Shown piece after piece: positions 11,420-23,859 of a DNA stretch of 64,000 nucleotides. The stretch lies in assembly GCA_009760855.2 (NCBI GenBank), contig WPIO01000022.1, positions 2,675,001 through 2,739,000 on the forward strand, read 5' to 3'. Position 1 is the first letter of the stretch; every line of letters begins with the position of its first letter. This stretch comes from Cristatella mucedo (lineage: Eukaryota > Bryozoa > Phylactolaemata > Cristatellidae). The notes under the pieces were generated by a model. That model saw only the letters and a list, made by a program, of their open reading frames with translations, was not told where the DNA came from and ran no database searches. The position numbers were made by a program, and so were the translations under genes.

Positions 11420-12445
11420 TCGCGGCCGTTCTGTTCGAGCGAACGCCTCGCTAGCTACGGCCGCCCAAGTATAGCCGCCGATACTACGCTTGGGGCACCG
11501 ACCGCTCTGTCGGGCAGATTTACTGCCGAAGATTTTCCAGAGACGCTGGCTGGCTAGCAGCGACAGCGGCAGCGGCAGCGTCGAGATTCGCAATTGGAAT
11601 AAAAACGAAAGCGTCGAGTGGCAACAAAATGTAGTCAAATCGGACGGACAAGAGCAAACGATAACAATAGCCCGCGTGTAATGCGAGACCAGAAAGGCAA
11701 CGGGCGGATGCGGACGTCGGTGTAGCCATCCCGCCATCCATCCTGGCGAGCCGGGCCAGTCCCTCCGCAGAGGCGCGAGGCGGCTCGGCCTTTGCAATGC
11801 ACAAGCTGCATTGATCCACAGAGAGGACTGGGGCCACCGTGTGTACCGCCGGTAAGCTCTAGGTAAGCCGGTAAGCTCTGGCGCCTTTCACCTAGGTCGC
11901 ACCTGTGCGAACTCCTTCCGCTACCGGACGCTCGTTCATATTTTATTTTAGCGGCTCTGTTGCTGCTTGGGCCGCCAAGGCAACGCTGCCGCTCCGAACG
12001 CTCGGTCACGCGCGCTCTTGACGATCTAGTTGGGCGAGCTGCGATAAGTCGCGACCGACAGTCGCGCAGGAGACAGATTATCTTACGCTCAGCCGAGAAT
12101 CCAGGCGATTTTCTTAATTTTCGAAAAGCTTACTCCCACCTTCCCAAGACAAATCCAAAGATATGGTATAATACAGCTCGCTTTTAACAACGGCACGTCT
12201 TTGTTGCTAAGTTCCGTCGGAATGTGCTTATCAGTGATATTGTAGTATTCAGTGAGACGATGCAGAAGAGAAAGTAATCTTAAACTAAGTGCTCCCGATG
12301 GCGTCGTCTTGATAAGGTTTATGGCCATTTCATCATTTTTTGAATCCCTGACCGACCCTTACCACGTCTCTGCTGCGCAATGATCACAATTGAGAGCCGG
12401 CCGGGGCTAAAATTGTGCCGCCATGTTGGATTACCGCTGCATTGC
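11420..12445. other. GC-rich to AT-rich transition, nothing recognised
   Basis: Mixed sequence without repeats, domains or RNA features that I can name. Confidence 0.4.
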
Positions 12446-13240
12446 AATAATAATAATGCACTTGATAAAGCACCCTCAGAGAACTCAATCTCTCTCTATG
12501 CGCTTTATACTTGCTGCAAAGGAAAATGCAATTGAATGGTGAGTAATATCATGTTTGATAAACAAACACAATGAATAACATGGTTAGGGGTGACATGCAC
12601 AGGGTCAGCATGCAAATGTGGTTAGTGGCAGCATGCACAGTGTCAGCACGCATAAGCACATCAAGGACGAATCACAGGGACCCACTAAATGCTGTCCTAA
12701 ATAGGTGTGTTTTTAAGTTCTTTTTAAATGTGGTCAGGTCAGGGGATGTTCCGACGCAGGTCGGGAGGGAGTTCCAGGCTTTGAGAGCATACGAACTAAA
12801 TGCACGGTCTCTAAAGGATTTGAGGTTTGTACGAGGTATGTGTAGACAGTTGGATTCCGAAAAGCGGGTGGTACGATGCTTGGCCTGATGGGGGAGTATA
12901 TCTGAGAGATAGACTGGAGCCAAAGAGTGAAGTGACCTAAAAGTGTGCGACAAAACCTTGAAGTCAATCCGTTGCTTGAGTGGTAGCCAGTGCAGGTCGG
13001 CGAGAAGTGGGGTAATGTGGCAACTGCGACGCTCACGGCAGACAAGCTTAGGTGCAGAGTTTTGCACCAGCTGCAATCGCCTGATCGCACATGCTGGTAG
13101 GCCAGTAAGCAGTGAGTTGCAGAAGTCAAGACGGGATGTCACGAATGCATGGACCAACTTAGATGTTGTATCCTTATATGATATCCTTACAAGCCCGAAT
13201 TTTAGCAATGTTATGAATCTGAAAATAGGCAGATTTGACT
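12446..13240 (-). mobile_element. CR1/L2-like LINE, 5'-truncated 3' end
   Basis: The 3' end begins with (TAA)n at 12446. The minus strand encodes the reverse transcriptase C-terminal region with [34 protein letters not shown] and [10 protein letters not shown]. It then has the family 3' UTR and the GAGTTCTCTGAGGG tail. The protein frame is broken. Confidence 0.85.
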
Positions 13241-13719
13241 ATTGCAAGAATTCGGCCAATGCTTGCCTATTTTTGGCCCTATGTAATTCTGTCTAGGTCG
13301 GTGGTAAACTCCCGTGACTCACTACGGCATGCGAGCACTGCGAAACACATGCAAGCACACGCGAGAAGAAAATGCATACCATATTCCAGTCATCTTGTCA
13401 ACCACTAAAAACTTGGGATTTTATTTACTTCTTCTTTGTCTTTTAATTAGAAAATTTCAATAGACTGAAACATGTTTTATCCTTTTACGATTTTCACCTT
13501 AAATGAACGCGCCTTGCGCAATGACGACCGGATTGTATGCACACACTACCGTGCAGTACTTTTTCCACTCATTAGGAAGCTATTGGATTTAATCCGCAGT
13601 TTTTTTTATCTCTTTTGAATATCCAACATTTAAGGGAAATCAGGTCCAATTGTTTCTCCTTTTAATGCACGCGAGAAAGTGCTATAGCTTAAGAAATAGT
13701 ACATTCCTACTAAATAACA

Positions 13720-14098
13720 TGGTGCCTTTAGTTCGTATGCACCCAAAGCCTGGAACTCACTCCCGACTTCGGTTACATCTTTCGGTGACATCCCAGACTT
13801 GACCTCATTTAAAAAGAAATTAAAAACGCATCTATTTATGACAGCACTTGGTGGGTCCCTGTGATTCGTCCTTTAAAGTGCTTATGTGTGCTGGCACTGT
13901 GCATGCTGCCACTAACCGCACTTGAATGCTGACCCTGTGCATGTCACCCTTAACCATGTGATTCATGTTGTTTATCAAGCATGATACCGCTCACCACTCG
14001 ATCGTGTTTCCTTTGCAGAAAATGTAAAGCGCCTATAAAAAAGATTGAGTTCTCTGAGGGTGCTTCATGAAGTGCTTTATTATTATTATTATTATTGT
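13720..14098 (+). mobile_element. CR1/L2-like LINE 3' fragment
   Basis: It starts in the conserved KAWNSLP region (13745), continues through the LINE 3' UTR, and ends with GAGTTCTCTGAGGG and (TTA)n at 14080-14096. Confidence 0.85.
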
Positions 14099-15187
14099 CA
14101 TAGCATTTAGGGGGAGCTGGAATAGCTCTTAGGCGAAACTGTTTTGTCGCATTTTTCTAGAAGACTTCATAGAATTAACTTTTCGATTGAGACACCGGAC
14201 TACCGCATATTGCAGCGCATTATTCGGTTCACGTACTAGACGAGTAATTTTCTTTGCCCTGAAAAATGGCAGAAATGCTATGCATCCGTGTGTAGGTGGA
14301 ACCCAGATGTATGTAAATTGCTTGGCTAGTCGTGACAATGATGAATATGAAGAGATTTTGTGCAACACGAGCACAACCCAAACGGTAGCTTACCGCACGT
14401 ATTACTACGCTTCGCTCTATTTTCGCCTATCATTAAAATAAAATTATCAATGACTCAACATACATGCAAGTTCAATACAGACATTCGATAATACAAGCAT
14501 TAGCCGGTAATATTATTTCAAAATACAGAGAACCAAAGGTCGTCTACAGAAGGATTGAGCGCCGAAAACAATTAAAAGCAATATCTCGTAAAATAAAATA
14601 CTGCACTATTATCCGCCAAGCCACAAGTACGAAAAATGAACAAAGTTTCGTGAGTAAGTAACGTAATCAAAAGCCAGTTATTCAATTTCGAGTTTTGCTT
14701 AACTGTATTAGTCGCCAAACAACCGGTGCACGCCGTACTCAATGCCATTTCTTTTGAGCCTAGTGATTTTATTAAAGTGTAATTTAATAAATATAATAGA
14801 CTGTTTTGTGAAGTGCTTATATACCGGCGATCTTTTGCTCATTTAATGTCATACGTTGCACGTAATAATATAATTATGCATTTTATGTTGCAGCAGCCTA
14901 AGAGAACTATGGTGAATTCATTATAATTTGGGAAATTGCAGCACGGGTAAGCAGACGGAGAAAAATTCACTTGGACGAGCAGATGCTGTGAGGAACTGTT
15001 GGGTCTTCCGCTTACATTTGAATGATATCGAGTTAGGAGATGTCGTGATGTCAGCTTCAGGCTTTAGGTGCACAGGTATCGGATGGAGCAGAAGTTTCTT
15101 GGAGCTTTGAGGCTGTTTAGAGCTTGCAGCTTAACGGCCAGAGTCCGAAGTGCACAGCGGTCGTGCAAGCGCCGATGAGCAAGAGGC
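14099..15187. other. AT-rich, nothing recognised
   Basis: Low-CpG sequence with only short open frames; no transposon match seen. Confidence 0.4.
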
Positions 15188-15580
15188 TCAGATAGCTGTC
15201 GGTATAGTTGCATAGATAGCAGCAGATAGCTGATGATGTACTGGCATAGATAGCCGATAGCTGATTGGTATAATAGCATAGATAGCAGATAGCTGATGGA
15301 CAAAATAGCATAGATAGCTTATAGCTGGTATGATTGCATAGCTATCAGATGGCTCATGGGTATAGTAACGTAGATAGCAGATAGCTGACGAGTATAATAG
15401 CCTAAAAAAGTCCAGCTGATTCAACGTCCTCTTTTTTGTTGCTATTGAAGAGCCCTAAAGGCTATCGCCACAGCTTGCAGGGTCGCCCACCCTTAGGATT
15501 CGAACCCACGACCTCGGGACAGAGATCGCGAAGAGCAACCTTACCGAGTGTGCATAGATAGCAGATAGCTGATGCCGGAG
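15188..15580. repeat. Minisatellite of about 30-36 bp, split by SINE-2
   Basis: Repeats of CATAGATAGCAGATAGCTGA with ATGGTATAATAG-like linkers from 15188 to 15405. One more unit at 15553-15576 follows the SINE-2. Confidence 0.88.
15425..15555 (-). mobile_element. SINE-2 inside a minisatellite
   Basis: AGAGCCCTAAAGGCTATCGC, the B-box complement GGATTCGAACCCACGAC and GAAGAGCAACCTTACC. The same minisatellite unit flanks it on both sides (to 15400 and from 15553). Confidence 0.75.
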
Positions 15581-15774
15581 CAAGAGCTTGAAGCGACTGG
15601 CAAAGTGAACGGCCAGACCTCGATGAAGTCGATGGTCGGCTTGAAGCGTGCGATTCAAGCCGAGCAAATACATCGGAGAGAAGTGGCCTACCTTTATTCC
15701 TTGCCTTTGACTGCGGATGTCCTCCATTCCGCAGATTATATACTCTCCCTTGAAGATGCAATTGTTAAGCACTG

Positions 15775-16788
15775 TCAAGTCTGGACTATCACTTCTATGT
15801 AGATGACATGCAGCTTCGACCTGTGCTTCGATCCCTCTCAGCCTTACTGCGCGTACAACTCTCTCAATTCCCTTGCTGCGCTTATTGCTGACATTCGCAC
15901 TAGAAGGGCAGGAAAAGTTCGCAAACTTAATGACGATACAACCAACTTATTAGTCGTAGGCAAACCTAGTTTTACGCAGTAATTTTAAATATTAGCGCTC
16001 AGAATCGGCTCTGTCAGTATATCTTTTTGTAGCATCTGCATGAAATATGGGTGTCCTGTTCCAAAGTGACCTTTTACTAGACGATCACATAAGCTCCGCA
16101 GTCAAGTCTGCCAACTTTCAGCTAAGTAGCATTGTGAAAATTTGAGCCTGCTTGGACGGATATTCTATGCCCAATTTGGTCGATGCATTTGTAGCATCAC
16201 GTCTCTACTTCTGTAACTCACTGCTTGCAGATCTTCATGCCTGAGCATGAATCAGGTGGTCGGTCACAGCTGGTGCAAAACTCTGCATCTTGACTTGCCT
16301 GGCGTGAACGTCACAGTTGCCTCATTGCACCACTCCTCGCCAACCTGCACCGGATTCTCATGAAGCGGCCCATCAACTTTAAGGTTGTGTCACTCGCTTT
16401 CTGGTCCCTCGATTCTCTTGATCCAGCCTATCTATCAGAGCTACTCCCCAAGTAGGCATCGTACACCCACTCTTCTGACTCAAATTGTCTAGCTCTGCCT
16501 CGAACCAACCTCAAATCATTTGCAGACTGTGCCTTCAGTTCGTATGCTCTCAAAGCATGGAACTCCCTCCCGACTGACGTAACGACACTCTACGACTTGA
16601 GCGAACAGCATTTGCTGGGTTTTTATGATTTGTCTTTTATGTGCTCATGAGTGATGACATGACACTGGGCATGTTACCGCCAACCGTATGGCCATGCTAC
16701 CTGTATAGAATGCGCACAGTTCCTAGAAAGAGATTAAATTTTCTGAGGGTGCTATCAAAATCTATAATTATAATTATTATTATGGTAC
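15775..16788 (+). mobile_element. Old CR1/L2-like LINE copy
   Basis: A degenerate RT relic starts at a YxDD-like box (HFYVDDMQL, about 15790) and runs through the C-terminal region to the tail TTTTCTGAGGGTGCTATC and (TTA)n. It carries many frameshifts and stops. Confidence 0.75.
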
Positions 16789-16796
16789 ACTAGTTA

Positions 16797-16863
16797 AGGT
16801 GGTTGCTATTCATAACCTCGGTCCATAGGTCGTGGGTCGAATCCTGCAGTAGGCTATCCTTTA
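16797..16863 (+). mobile_element. SINE-2, 5' half (split by LINE)
   Basis: Head with B-box-like GGTCGTGGGTCGAATCCTGC and CAGTAGGCTATCCTTTATT. It is cut by the LINE at 16864-18080 and resumes at 18080. Confidence 0.75.
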
Positions 16864-18080
16864 TTAATAATAATGCACTTGATAAAGCACCCTCAGAGAA
16901 CTCAATCTCTCTCTATGCACTTTATATTTGCTGCAAAGGGAAATGCAATGGAATGGTGAGTAATATCATGTTTGATAAACAAACACAATGAATAACATGG
17001 TTAGGGGTGACATGCACAGGGTCAGCATGCAATTGTGGTTAGTGGCAGCATGCACAGTGTCAGCACGCATTAGCACATCAAGGACGAATCACAGGGACCC
17101 ACTAAATTCTGTCCTAAATAGGTGTGCTTCTAAGTTCTTTTTAAATGTGATCAGGTCAGGGGATGTTCTGACGCAGGTCGGGAGGGAGTTCCAGGCTTTG
17201 GGAGCATACGAACTAAATGCACGGTCTCTAAAGGATTTGAGGTTTGTACGAGGTATGTGTAGACAGTTGGATTCCGAAAAGCGGGTGGTACGATGCTTGG
17301 CCTGATGGGGGAGTATATCTGAGAGATAGGCTGTAGCCAAAGAATGAAGGGACCTAAAAGTGAGCCACAAACCTTGAAGTCAATCCGTTGCTTGAGTGGT
17401 AGCCAGTGCAGGTCGGCGAGAAGTGGAGTAATGTGGCAACTGCGACGCTCGCGACAGACAAGCCTAGCTGCAGAGTTTTGCACCAGCTGCAATCGCCTGA
17501 TCATCGTTTAGTTTTAGAAAATTTGCTGCCATCCATGTGCGGATGTCATCAATACATGCAGCAATAAGATTAGAGAATTCTAGGTGCTGGGAGGCTGGGA
17601 GGGATTAAAGCAAAGGTACAATTTAGTGTCATCCGCATAGAAGTGAAAGCCTAGATTGTGCTTGGCAATCACATCAGCAAGAGGGAGAGTATAAACCGTG
17701 AAAATAACCGGACCTAGCACGAAGCCCTGAGGTACCCCATATTTCAGAGGTACCTCAGATGATCCATTCACTTCAATACTCTGGAGTCTCCCACTGAGAT
17801 ATGACCTGAACCATTGCAGAGCAGCGCCAGTGATGCCCAGTCGAGATGAGAGGCGCTCAAGAAGAATTTTGTAATCGATAGTATCAAAAGCTGCCGAAAG
17901 ATCGAGCAAAACAAGCAGAGACACTCTACCCATGTCTGCATTCCTAAGTAGGTCGTTGTATACCCTAAGCAATGCTGACTCTGTGGAGTGATTAGCTCTA
18001 AAGCCAGACTGAAACTTACTAGCAAGGTGTGAGGTTTGGATATATGAGTTCAGCTGGTCCGCCACGACCCGCATTACCGC
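16864..18080 (-). mobile_element. CR1/L2-like LINE with RT domain, inserted in a SINE-2
   Basis: The 3' end is at 16864, with TAA repeats. The minus strand at 18074-17580 keeps an open 164-codon reverse transcriptase segment with FRANHSTESALLRVYNDLL, LLDLSAAFDTID, GVPQGFVLGP and the catalytic FHFYADD box. About 300 bp present in the copy at 58351-59505 are deleted at the junction near 17503, joining RT directly to the C-terminal region. The flanks at 16797-16863 and 18080-18125 are the two halves of one SINE-2. Confidence 0.9.
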
Positions 18081-18128
18081 TGCAAGCGGCGGTGATAGCC
18101 GTAAAGGCGCTTCTGTCGCTATAAAAAA
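18080..18128 (+). mobile_element. SINE-2, 3' half (split by LINE)
   Basis: CTGCAAGCGGCGGTGATAGC followed by CGTAAAGGCGCTTCTG and CTATAAA. This is exactly the SINE-2 part expected to follow the break at 16863. Confidence 0.75.
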
Positions 18129-18305
18129 AGGCTTTTAAAATAGCTAGTACTTTATTATTCTTATTATTATTATTATTCTAAGTAGAACTAAATATGTTGT
18201 GTCAGCCCGCGGCTGAGAAGCCTTCATATTCATAATTTGAAGAAATTGGCCGCGGAAATAGCAAACTGTGGACTTGCTGCTGAATGCAGGTGCAAATCTT
18301 CAGAC

Positions 18306-18805
18306 TTCCAGTGGATAAGAATAATAATAATACAATTGGTAAAGCGCCCTCAGAGAACTCAATCTCTCTCTATGCGCTTTATATTTGCTGCAAAGGGAAA
18401 TGCAATGGAATGGTGAGTAATATCATGTTTGATAAACAAACACAATGAATAACGTGGTTAGGGGTGATATGCACAGGGTCAGCATGCAAGTGTGGTTACT
18501 GGAAGCATGCAACAGTGTCAGCACTCATATACGCACATAAAGGACGAATCACAGGGACCCACTAAATACTGTCATAAATAGATGTGTTTTTAATTTATTT
18601 TTAAATATGATCAAGTCTGCGAATTTCGCGACGGAAGCCTAGAATGAGTTACTGGCTTTGGAAACATACGAACTAAAGGCACGGTCTCCAAAGGATTTGA
18701 GGTTTGTACGAGGTATAGGCTAATAGTAGATTCCGAAAAGCGGGTGGTACGATGCTTGGCCTGATGGGGGAGTAGATCTGATAGGTAGGCTGGATCAATG
18801 GATCA
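18306..18805 (-). mobile_element. CR1/L2-like LINE 3' fragment
   Basis: (TAA)n followed by the complement of the LINE tail, 3' UTR and the start of the C-terminal region, including GATTTGAGGTTTGTACGAGG. It is truncated at about 18805 and more diverged than the copy at 16.9 kb. Confidence 0.8.
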
Positions 18806-20399
18806 GATGCGGAGTTACTACTTGATCAAAATATCACCTCATATTCTTCCTAATTCTATAGAATTAGATGTGCGGTTTTCCGAGCCATACGAACCCTGAA
18901 CAGATAAAGATATCTTGAATATGCGAAACGGATTCCAACACGCACTTCCGTTTTATCGCGTGTAGACTGCATTGACAACAATATCTTTTCCATAACCTTA
19001 TGGAGAGAGCAGTAAATGCACAACACGTGATTAATTCTTGGAATCATCCGAGTTTCTGAAAAACTTAAAATATCCAAGCCACACAATTTTCGTTTTCCTG
19101 AGATTTTCTTCCGACTGCATCGTGGTGCTCTCTCCAGTGGACCTTTTCAGCGATCCCCGCTTGCCTCGAAATGCATTTAATTGGAGAAGTGAAAATATAT
19201 ATTTAAAGTAAAAAATTAATTGAACTAGTATTTTCAAGGCTCCCAAGTTCACCTGAGACGTTTTTTATTCTAATTTGTATTCATTAAGATGCAGATACAC
19301 ATTTTAGATGTATGATGGTTTTATCTTTATTTTCTGCTCAGTCACTCAAGCCAGTTGCAATATTATATGCGGTTCAAAATTTGCTAAGGCTTGATATAGT
19401 AAAACTCACGAAGGAAAAATGACGCGATTGAGACTTTTCGGCAGCGTCGCCCGTACCATCTGACTTCGGCATTTATTTCAGAACCAGGGCGACCAATAGC
19501 CTGTAGATTGCCGACGGTTAGTAGCTACTGCGTCATAAAGGGTCGGGCTGCAACTGACAGAATGATTCGATGTTGGATCTCATTTCGACTCTTCCGTTCT
19601 CTCGATTCATTCGATGCAGCAGTCTTGCTCCTCTAGAGCTACTCCCGATTCTCATACATTGTACGCATGAGCTCCATACGTACGTCCTTGACCTTTCTGC
19701 GGCCACTTCTCTCGTCGTTTAAATTCATCCCCAACGCAGGGCGTCGAGTAGAAATACCAATACATGCTGGGCTAAAAAGCCAACAGAAACGAGCGGTTTG
19801 TTTGATCTAAATTCTCATCGCTGAGTTTACCTTTCAGAGTGATAAGCGGATTTTTGAAGGACGCATACGCGTTTCTCTAATCCACGGTCTTTACATGGCT
19901 CACAGGATCCCTGGAGAGACCGCGAGCGTTTTAGACATTCTCCGCAGACTGCCCTGCTCTCTTAAGAAAACCTGCACCAACTGACGATAAGTGCAATTAG
20001 TTGGACACATTTACAAGATTGGTGTCTGTAAGCCTGTAGCCACGGAGTGAACGCTGGGGCGTGTTTTTACGAGAGCCAACAATGCCTTGGAGCGAGCAAG
20101 CAAGCAAGTCCCCTCCAAGAAAGCCAGACGTTGAGCCAGAAAATAGCACTACTATCTGCTTAGGTCACGTGCGAGTGTGCCTACAAACGTGGCTGGCTGC
20201 TAGCTGGATTGCAGTCGCAGATTTCCGGACTTTACTTCCTGTCGACGCATCGCATTCTGGCATGGACGTAGTTCGCAGACTCTCAAGCAGCAGCCCCCCT
20301 GCATCGGCCTTTGGTCAGGCTTTTCCGCTCAGGCTGCCTCGGCGAGCTCTGATCAACTTCAAGCCTCTTTTAGTTAACATGTATAAAGGTAATTGTAAG
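18806..20399. other. AT-rich, nothing recognised
   Basis: No repeat family or coding domain seen. A search for further PRKG exons by eye found none. Confidence 0.4.
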
Positions 20400-21735
20400 A
20401 AATGAAATGTAAGAAATGAAACGTGCCAGGCACAATCTAGGCTTTCACGTCTATGGAAATGACACTGAGCTGTACCTTCTTTGCTTTGATCCCGCCCAGC
20501 CCTTCGGCACATCGAATTCTCTCAACTACCTTGCTGCATGTATTGATGACATCAGCACATGGATGGCAACAAACTTTCTAATGATCTAAAATTGAATGAT
20601 GATAGCACCATCCTACCAGTTGTGGGCAAACCAAGTGTGATTCAGAAATTGGAAAGGTTAACGCTCAAAATTGGCTCTTCCAGAATATATATATCTCATG
20701 TTGAATCTGCACGAAATTTAAATGTCGTGTTCCTAAGTGACCTTTCATTAGACGACTGATTTTTTTAATTCATTTGCATAGCGCTCCAAGAGAACTGAAT
20801 CTCTATTCAGGCGCTTCAGATATGCCTCGGGGCTCGAGCCCACGACCTCAGCCAGACCTTGGTCGGGGCGAGCACCTTAACCACCGAACCAAACCAGCTG
20901 CCTACTTTCTGCAACATAACATTGCTAAAATTCGGGCTTGTTTAGGCAGGGATAGCACATCTGAATTGGTTCATTTATTTGTGAAATCCCGTCTCAACTT
21001 TTGTGACTCACTTCTATCGATCTGTGAAACCAGGCGCTTACAGTTGGTGCAAAACCCTGCAGCTAGGCTTGTCTGTCGTGAGCTTCGCAGTTGCCACATT
21101 GCACCAATTCTCGCCGAGCTGCACTGGCTCCCAGTCAAGCAACACATCGATTTCAAGGTTTTGTCACTTACGTTGGAGTCCCTTCATTTTTTGGCTCCAG
21201 CTTACCTACCAGATCTACTCCCAACCAGCCTAAGCATCGTATCTATGCTTTGAATCCAGCCTACATGTCAGTCCCTCACCAGGATAGGCTTCGTACCACC
21301 CTCTTGTCGGAATCTAGTCGTCTACCTATACCTCGCACAAACCCCAAATCCTTTGGAGACTTCGCCTTTAGTTCGCATGCTCCCAAAGCTTGGAACTCAC
21401 TTCCGACTTTCGTCACAACATCTCCTGGCTTGACCACATTTAAAAAGAAACTAAAAACGCATCCATTTGTCACAGCATTTACTGGTTCCCTCTGATTCGA
21501 CTTGTATGTGCTTATGCGTGCTGGCACTATGCATGCTGCTACTAACCACACTTGCATGCTGACCCTGTACATGTCAACCCTAACCGTGTTATTCTTGTTA
21601 TTTATTGAGCATGCTACCACTAACCATTCCATTTTACTGCTTTTGCAACAAATGTAAAGTGACTAAAAAGAGATTGAGTTCTCTGAGGGCGCTATATCAA
21701 ATAAACTCTTATTTTTATTTTCATTATTATCATCA
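20400..21735 (+). mobile_element. CR1/L2-like LINE interrupted by a SINE-1
   Basis: It begins at the YADD region (about 20440-20480) and continues through KPSVIQKLERLTLKIGS. It is interrupted at 20757-20897 by a minus-strand SINE-1, then resumes at the AKIRACLGRDST block and runs to the (ATTT)n tail. There are several frameshifts. Confidence 0.85.
20757..20897 (-). mobile_element. SINE-1 inserted in a LINE
   Basis: On the minus strand: CTGGTTTGGTTCGGTGG, the A-box-like GGTTAAGGTGCTCGCC, the B-box-like GGTCGTGGGCTCGAGCC, then the tail GAGATTCAGTTCTCTTGGAG and a poly-A-like end. The flanking LINE sequence resumes on both sides. Confidence 0.85.
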
Positions 21736-23234
21736 TAAAACCACTCGCTCGCCTAATATCTTATTTATCCGGGATATTTAACGTTACCAAATCTAAGCCA
21801 ATCGCAAGATCAAGGCACTAGTGACCCTCTCATCTTGGGCCTCCTCCCCCGACATAGGACGGTGGCACGGTGCTTGACCTGACCGGCGGCGGCATGCGAC
21901 GACGACGACGATTATGACCGACGAGGACCACGCGTAGCCGCATAGCTAGTGCTAGCGAAACCCATTGACGGAGTGCACGAGGCAGCTCGAGTGAAGTGTC
22001 CACTCACTGAAATATGAGCTGCAAGCGAGACTTTCACTCGGATGCCTTCGATGCACTTTAAAACTAGTTCATAATCTAGCAGCCAATCGTCAGAGTCAGA
22101 GTCTAGGATCTAATTTCCCGATGAGTGTCGTCACAGATTACACCATAAGTGGTTTCCTGTATTTGCACTCATTGACTATAGAGTAAGTATTGAGAAGCAA
22201 GCTTTTCAAGCTCAGATGCTCAGATCCTTAGAGGCAATATCCAAATATTAAGCATATTTAAGAGGCATATCAACTTCTAGCACCAAAAGAAAGTGAACGA
22301 AGCAGAGCTTACGGCTTTCCATCCAGATCTTGGCAATGCTCAGTGGGAAGTTTAAATTAAAGTGATGCCTGGGCCAATTATCTGGTACGTGTAACGTGTA
22401 ACTACGACTTTAGTTACGTTATATACTGTAGTAATGGCGATGCCGTTACAGAGCCACCAATGTGGTTACTGTACATATCGAAATGGCATACATTACTGAT
22501 AACCTTCCCGGTGCCATTACTTCCCGATTCCCTCTAGCTAACAAGCATACACCCCTCCATTCTTTTCAATGAGAGGATGAACTGTGTTACTGTCAAACGC
22601 AAGCTGTCATACCGAGCCTCCAGAAATCGATCACTGCCTCCAGGAGCGCTTAAAAGCTGCTTCTCAGGCCTTTCAGACGCCGAAGAAGCAGCTACTAATA
22701 AATGAATAAATGAATAAATGAACTAATAAATGAACGACTGTCTCTGCGCTCACGTGCCACTGCTTAGCCGAAGCCTCTGCAATCAAGAGGAGATTCAACT
22801 CTCCTCTTGATGCTCTGTACACACTAGCGTCTGTCTGTCTGTACACAATCTTTGGCCGGCCGCTTTCGAAGCACAAAAGAAGAAAAAAGTAAGAAGCAAG
22901 CGAAAGGGGAACTACAATTGAGGATAATTGGCAGGGAAATTGCAGCTAATAATCGCGGGAAGGGAAGTGCATAAATCAGCAGCGGGAGACAACATACTTT
23001 GCCTAACAACTATGGAAGGAAGTTCCGCTGCCTAGGACTAGCGAAGCAAAAAGCATGTATCACAACGGTCTTTATATGAAAGAACAGAACAACGAATTTA
23101 TTTTTTCTGAGCGATTCTGAAGCAGCAGACGACTGAAACTGCTACAGTAATTTGTGCTGCTTGTATCAAGGAGCGAAGCCCTGGTAGGTATGAAATATCC
23201 AAGCCTTGCCAGGTCAGAGGTTGAGGATTTTAAC
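21736..23234. other. Nothing recognised apart from a short AATG array
   Basis: Unique-looking sequence with no exon of the downstream PRKG gene that I could identify. Confidence 0.4.
22693..22733. repeat. (AATG)n short array
   Basis: Imperfect AATAAATGAATAAATGAA units. Confidence 0.85.
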
Positions 23235-23357
23235 TGGCATCGGCAGTTTGACACCATTCGATCGCGTTTTCTTTGCAGCAAATGTAAAGCGCCTAGAGAG
23301 AGAGATTGAGTTCTTTGAGGGCGCTTTATCAAGTGTATTATTATTATTATTATTACT
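23235..23357 (+). mobile_element. LINE 3' tail fragment
   Basis: Only the last 120 bp of the LINE 3' end are present, with GCAAATGTAAAGCGCCTAGA, GAGGGCGCTTTATCAAGTG and (TTA)n. Confidence 0.8.
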
Positions 23358-23859
23358 AATGGAGACGTGCGGTTGAATAGCAGCGAATTGTAGATAATAT
23401 TGTAACATAACGGCAGGGACCTGATGGAATTGTGAGTTTCTTAGGCAACCCTGTTTAAGGGAGGATCAGTAATCTAGCATAGAGAAGGCATGAGAGCCAG
23501 AGCTACCATTATGGTAAACCATGTCATTTATTCGCGTAAGACATGCTGAGATAGATTTCTTCCGCGATGATCTTCCAACTGACTTATTAAAGACTTACCT
23601 AAAGTGGGCCCAAAAGTAGAGGTCGCCTCTCCCCCTGACACTACAGCCAGAGGGAACAGTATTTGAAACTGCAATTCGATAAGGCGGATGGTGTGAGAAA
23701 TTTTACCCACGTATAAAAAGAGCATTCAATAACTAAATGCTACAGAAGGAAACTGCTTGGGCGATCTTACTTTCTAGTGAATAACTGATTTAAATACTCT
23801 GGTAATCGACGTCACTGTTCTCAACGTGAGAATCCGGTGGCTTTTATTCCGGGTATAAC

